From JAWXCH01 sp034440595 (GTDB lineage: Bacteria > Planctomycetota > Planctomycetia > Pirellulales > JALHPA01): a DNA stretch of 5,765 bases. How positions within the stretch are numbered: position 1 is the first letter of the stretch; each line of letters starts with the position of its first letter. Below the pieces are notes generated by a model, which saw only the letters and a program-made list of their open reading frames with translations, did not search any database and was not told the origin of the DNA. The stretch covers positions 1-5,765 of the forward strand of contig JAWXCH010000508.1 in assembly GCA_034440595.1 (NCBI GenBank), in the 5' to 3' direction. The position numbers were made by a program, and so were the translations under genes. Shown piece by piece: positions 4,526-5,765 of this stretch.

Positions 4526-5765
4526 ATGAGCATTTCTCCCATGATGCAGCAGTACCACGACGCCAAAAAGGCGTGCGGCGATGCGCTATTGCTGTTCCGT
4601 ATGGGAGATTTCTATGAGCTGTTTCACGACGATGCCAAGGTCGCCGCACGCACGCTAGGACTGTCGCTGACCAGCCGCGATAAGGGAGAGAACCCGGTTC
4701 CGATGGCCGGTTTTCCGTACCATCAGCTTGAGAGTTACCTGGGCAAGTTGGTCGCCGCCGGCATTCGCGTCGCTATTTGCGAACAGATGGAGGATCCCAA
4801 ACAGGCCAAGGGGATCGTCCGCCGCGAAGTGACGCGCGTGGTCACCGCCGGAACGCTCACTGACGACGCTCTGCTTGATCCGCAACAGAATAACTATCTG
4901 GCGGCAATTGTGCCCGGCGAGATTGCCGGCATCGCCTGGGTCGAACTTTCCACTGGTCGTTTTTATGCAGCGACGTTTGCCGCGGCACAGTTGAACGACC
5001 AACTGGCGCGCATCGATCCGGCTGAACTGCTGCTGGCCGAAGATGCCCCCTTCACGCCGCAAACGGTTGGCACTCGAATGGCAACGACGTTTCGACCGCC
5101 ATGGGCATTCGCCTTGCAACAGTCCTCGGCGTCGCTGGCAAAGCAGTTTGGTACCGCATCGCTGGAGGGATTTGGCTTTGACAACGACCGGGACGCGCCA
5201 GCGATTCGTGCCGCCGGTGCGATTCTGGAGTATTTGAGCGAGACGCAAAAGGCGTCGCTGGCTCATATCAACCGATTGATCGCCTACCGTTCCAGCAGCA
5301 CACTGGAGATCGATGAATCGACGCGCCGTTCGCTGGAAATCACGCGCACGATTCGCGAAGGCCGCCGCGACGGATCGCTACTGGCGGTCATCGACCGCAC
5401 CACCACCGCGATGGGTTCCCGTCTGCTCAGCGACTGGCTGGCCAATCCGCTGATCGACCGTGCTGCGATTGAATCGCGACATGACGCTGTGGCCGAACTG
5501 GTGGCCGATTCGCGCCTCACCGATGAGTTACGCACGCGGTTAAAGGATATCCACGATCTGGAGCGGCTCCTGGCGCGTGTGATTACGGCGCGTGCCACGC
5601 CACGCGATCTGTCCAATGTAGCGCAGACGCTTTCCGCACTGCCGGCGCTGAAAGCGCGCCTGACCGGGCGCAAAAGTGTGCTTTTGAGCGACCTGGAAAA
5701 TGCCATCGACCTCTGCCCCGCACTGCGTGCTCGGCTGGATGGAGCACTCGTGGATAACTGTCCGC
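4526..5765 (+). CDS. mutS: DNA mismatch repair protein MutS, N-terminal 413 residues (cut by window end)
   Basis: MutS scans newly replicated DNA as a dimer, binds mismatches and small loops, and recruits MutL using ATP. The N-terminus matches the family closely. PMMQQY at 5-10 is followed by LFRMGDFYELF at 23-33, which holds the Phe29-x-Glu31 pair that wedges into the mismatch (equivalent to Phe36/Glu38 in E. coli). Then come PVPMAGFPYH at 57-66, VAICEQMEDP at 82-91 and the RREVTRVVTAGT strand at 99-110. Domain I covers about 1-115, the connector domain about 122-245 (DNYLAA-like NNYLAAI, WVELSTGRF), and the core/lever domain starts near 250 (STRRSLEI at 265-272, MGSRLLSDWLANPL at 296-309). 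The clamp and the ATPase with its Walker motifs lie beyond the window, which should hold about half of a typical 850-900 residue MutS. The start is ATG 4526. ATG 4541 or 4544 is possible, and no clear Shine-Dalgarno supports any of them. There is no frameshift. Confidence 0.96.
   Translation, partial: MSISPMMQQYHDAKKACGDALLLFRMGDFYELFHDDAKVAARTLGLSLTSRDKGENPVPMAGFPYHQLESYLGKLVAAGIRVAICEQMEDPKQAKGIVRREVTRVVTAGTLTDDALLDPQQNNYLAAIVPGEIAGIAWVELSTGRFYAATFAAAQLNDQLARIDPAELLLAEDAPFTPQTVGTRMATTFRPPWAFALQQSSASLAKQFGTASLEGFGFDNDRDAPAIRAAGAILEYLSETQKASLAHINRLIAYRSSSTLEIDESTRRSLEITRTIREGRRDGSLLAVIDRTTTAMGSRLLSDWLANPLIDRAAIESRHDAVAELVADSRLTDELRTRLKDIHDLERLLARVITARATPRDLSNVAQTLSALPALKARLTGRKSVLLSDLENAIDLCPALRARLDGALVDNCP

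Noticed and set aside
4655..5266. Minus-strand 203-codon frame opposite mutS
   Set aside because: It lies wholly within the well-matched MutS coding sequence and shows no domain of its own.

Overview
The window looks like a stretch of bacterial chromosome, most likely from a planctomycete (Pirellulales-like). This is inferred from gene content: an FHA-GAF histidine kinase, a secreted M28 peptidase with a PA domain, non-ATG starts and weak Shine-Dalgarno signals. It rests on no database comparison. The four main genes are ordinary chromosomal types. I see no phage gene, transposase, CRISPR array, tRNA or rRNA.

Layout. (1) Positions 1-1554, minus strand: a secreted zinc aminopeptidase of family M28 with a PA domain. 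The window edge removes its C-terminus, and because it has no stop codon inside the window it is easy to overlook. (2) 1555-1840: a control region between divergent genes. It holds a possible 63-codon minus-strand ORF just upstream of the peptidase, a good sigma70-type promoter pointing right (TTGACA-17-TATCTT), and a 9-bp inverted repeat right at the predicted transcription start. (3) 1841-2212, plus: a stand-alone response-regulator receiver domain with an incomplete acidic pocket. (4) 2213-2358: a 146-bp gap with a weak promoter candidate, an imperfect hairpin and a perfect 14-bp palindrome that contains the ribosome binding site of the next gene. (5) 2359-4143, plus: a soluble FHA-GAF histidine kinase with the unusual H-box SHHIKN. 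(6) 4144-4525: non-coding, filled mainly by a roughly 190-bp symmetrical inverted-repeat element resembling a paired REP or MITE. (7) 4526-5765, plus: the N-terminal 413 residues of MutS, cut by the window end.

How the genes relate. The receiver protein and the kinase are adjacent and on the same strand, so they plausibly form a two-component unit. The kinase has no membrane segment. Its FHA domain should read phosphothreonine and its GAF domain a small ligand or redox state, so it would combine Ser/Thr-kinase signalling with His-Asp signalling in the cytoplasm. The peptidase is transcribed the other way, probably has a separate export-dependent degradative role, and shares only the control region. 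MutS is separated by the repeat element and is probably an independent mismatch-repair gene. The most interesting points are the altered phosphorylation sites in both two-component partners, the promoter-plus-palindrome in front of the receiver gene, and the nested inverted-repeat element before mutS.
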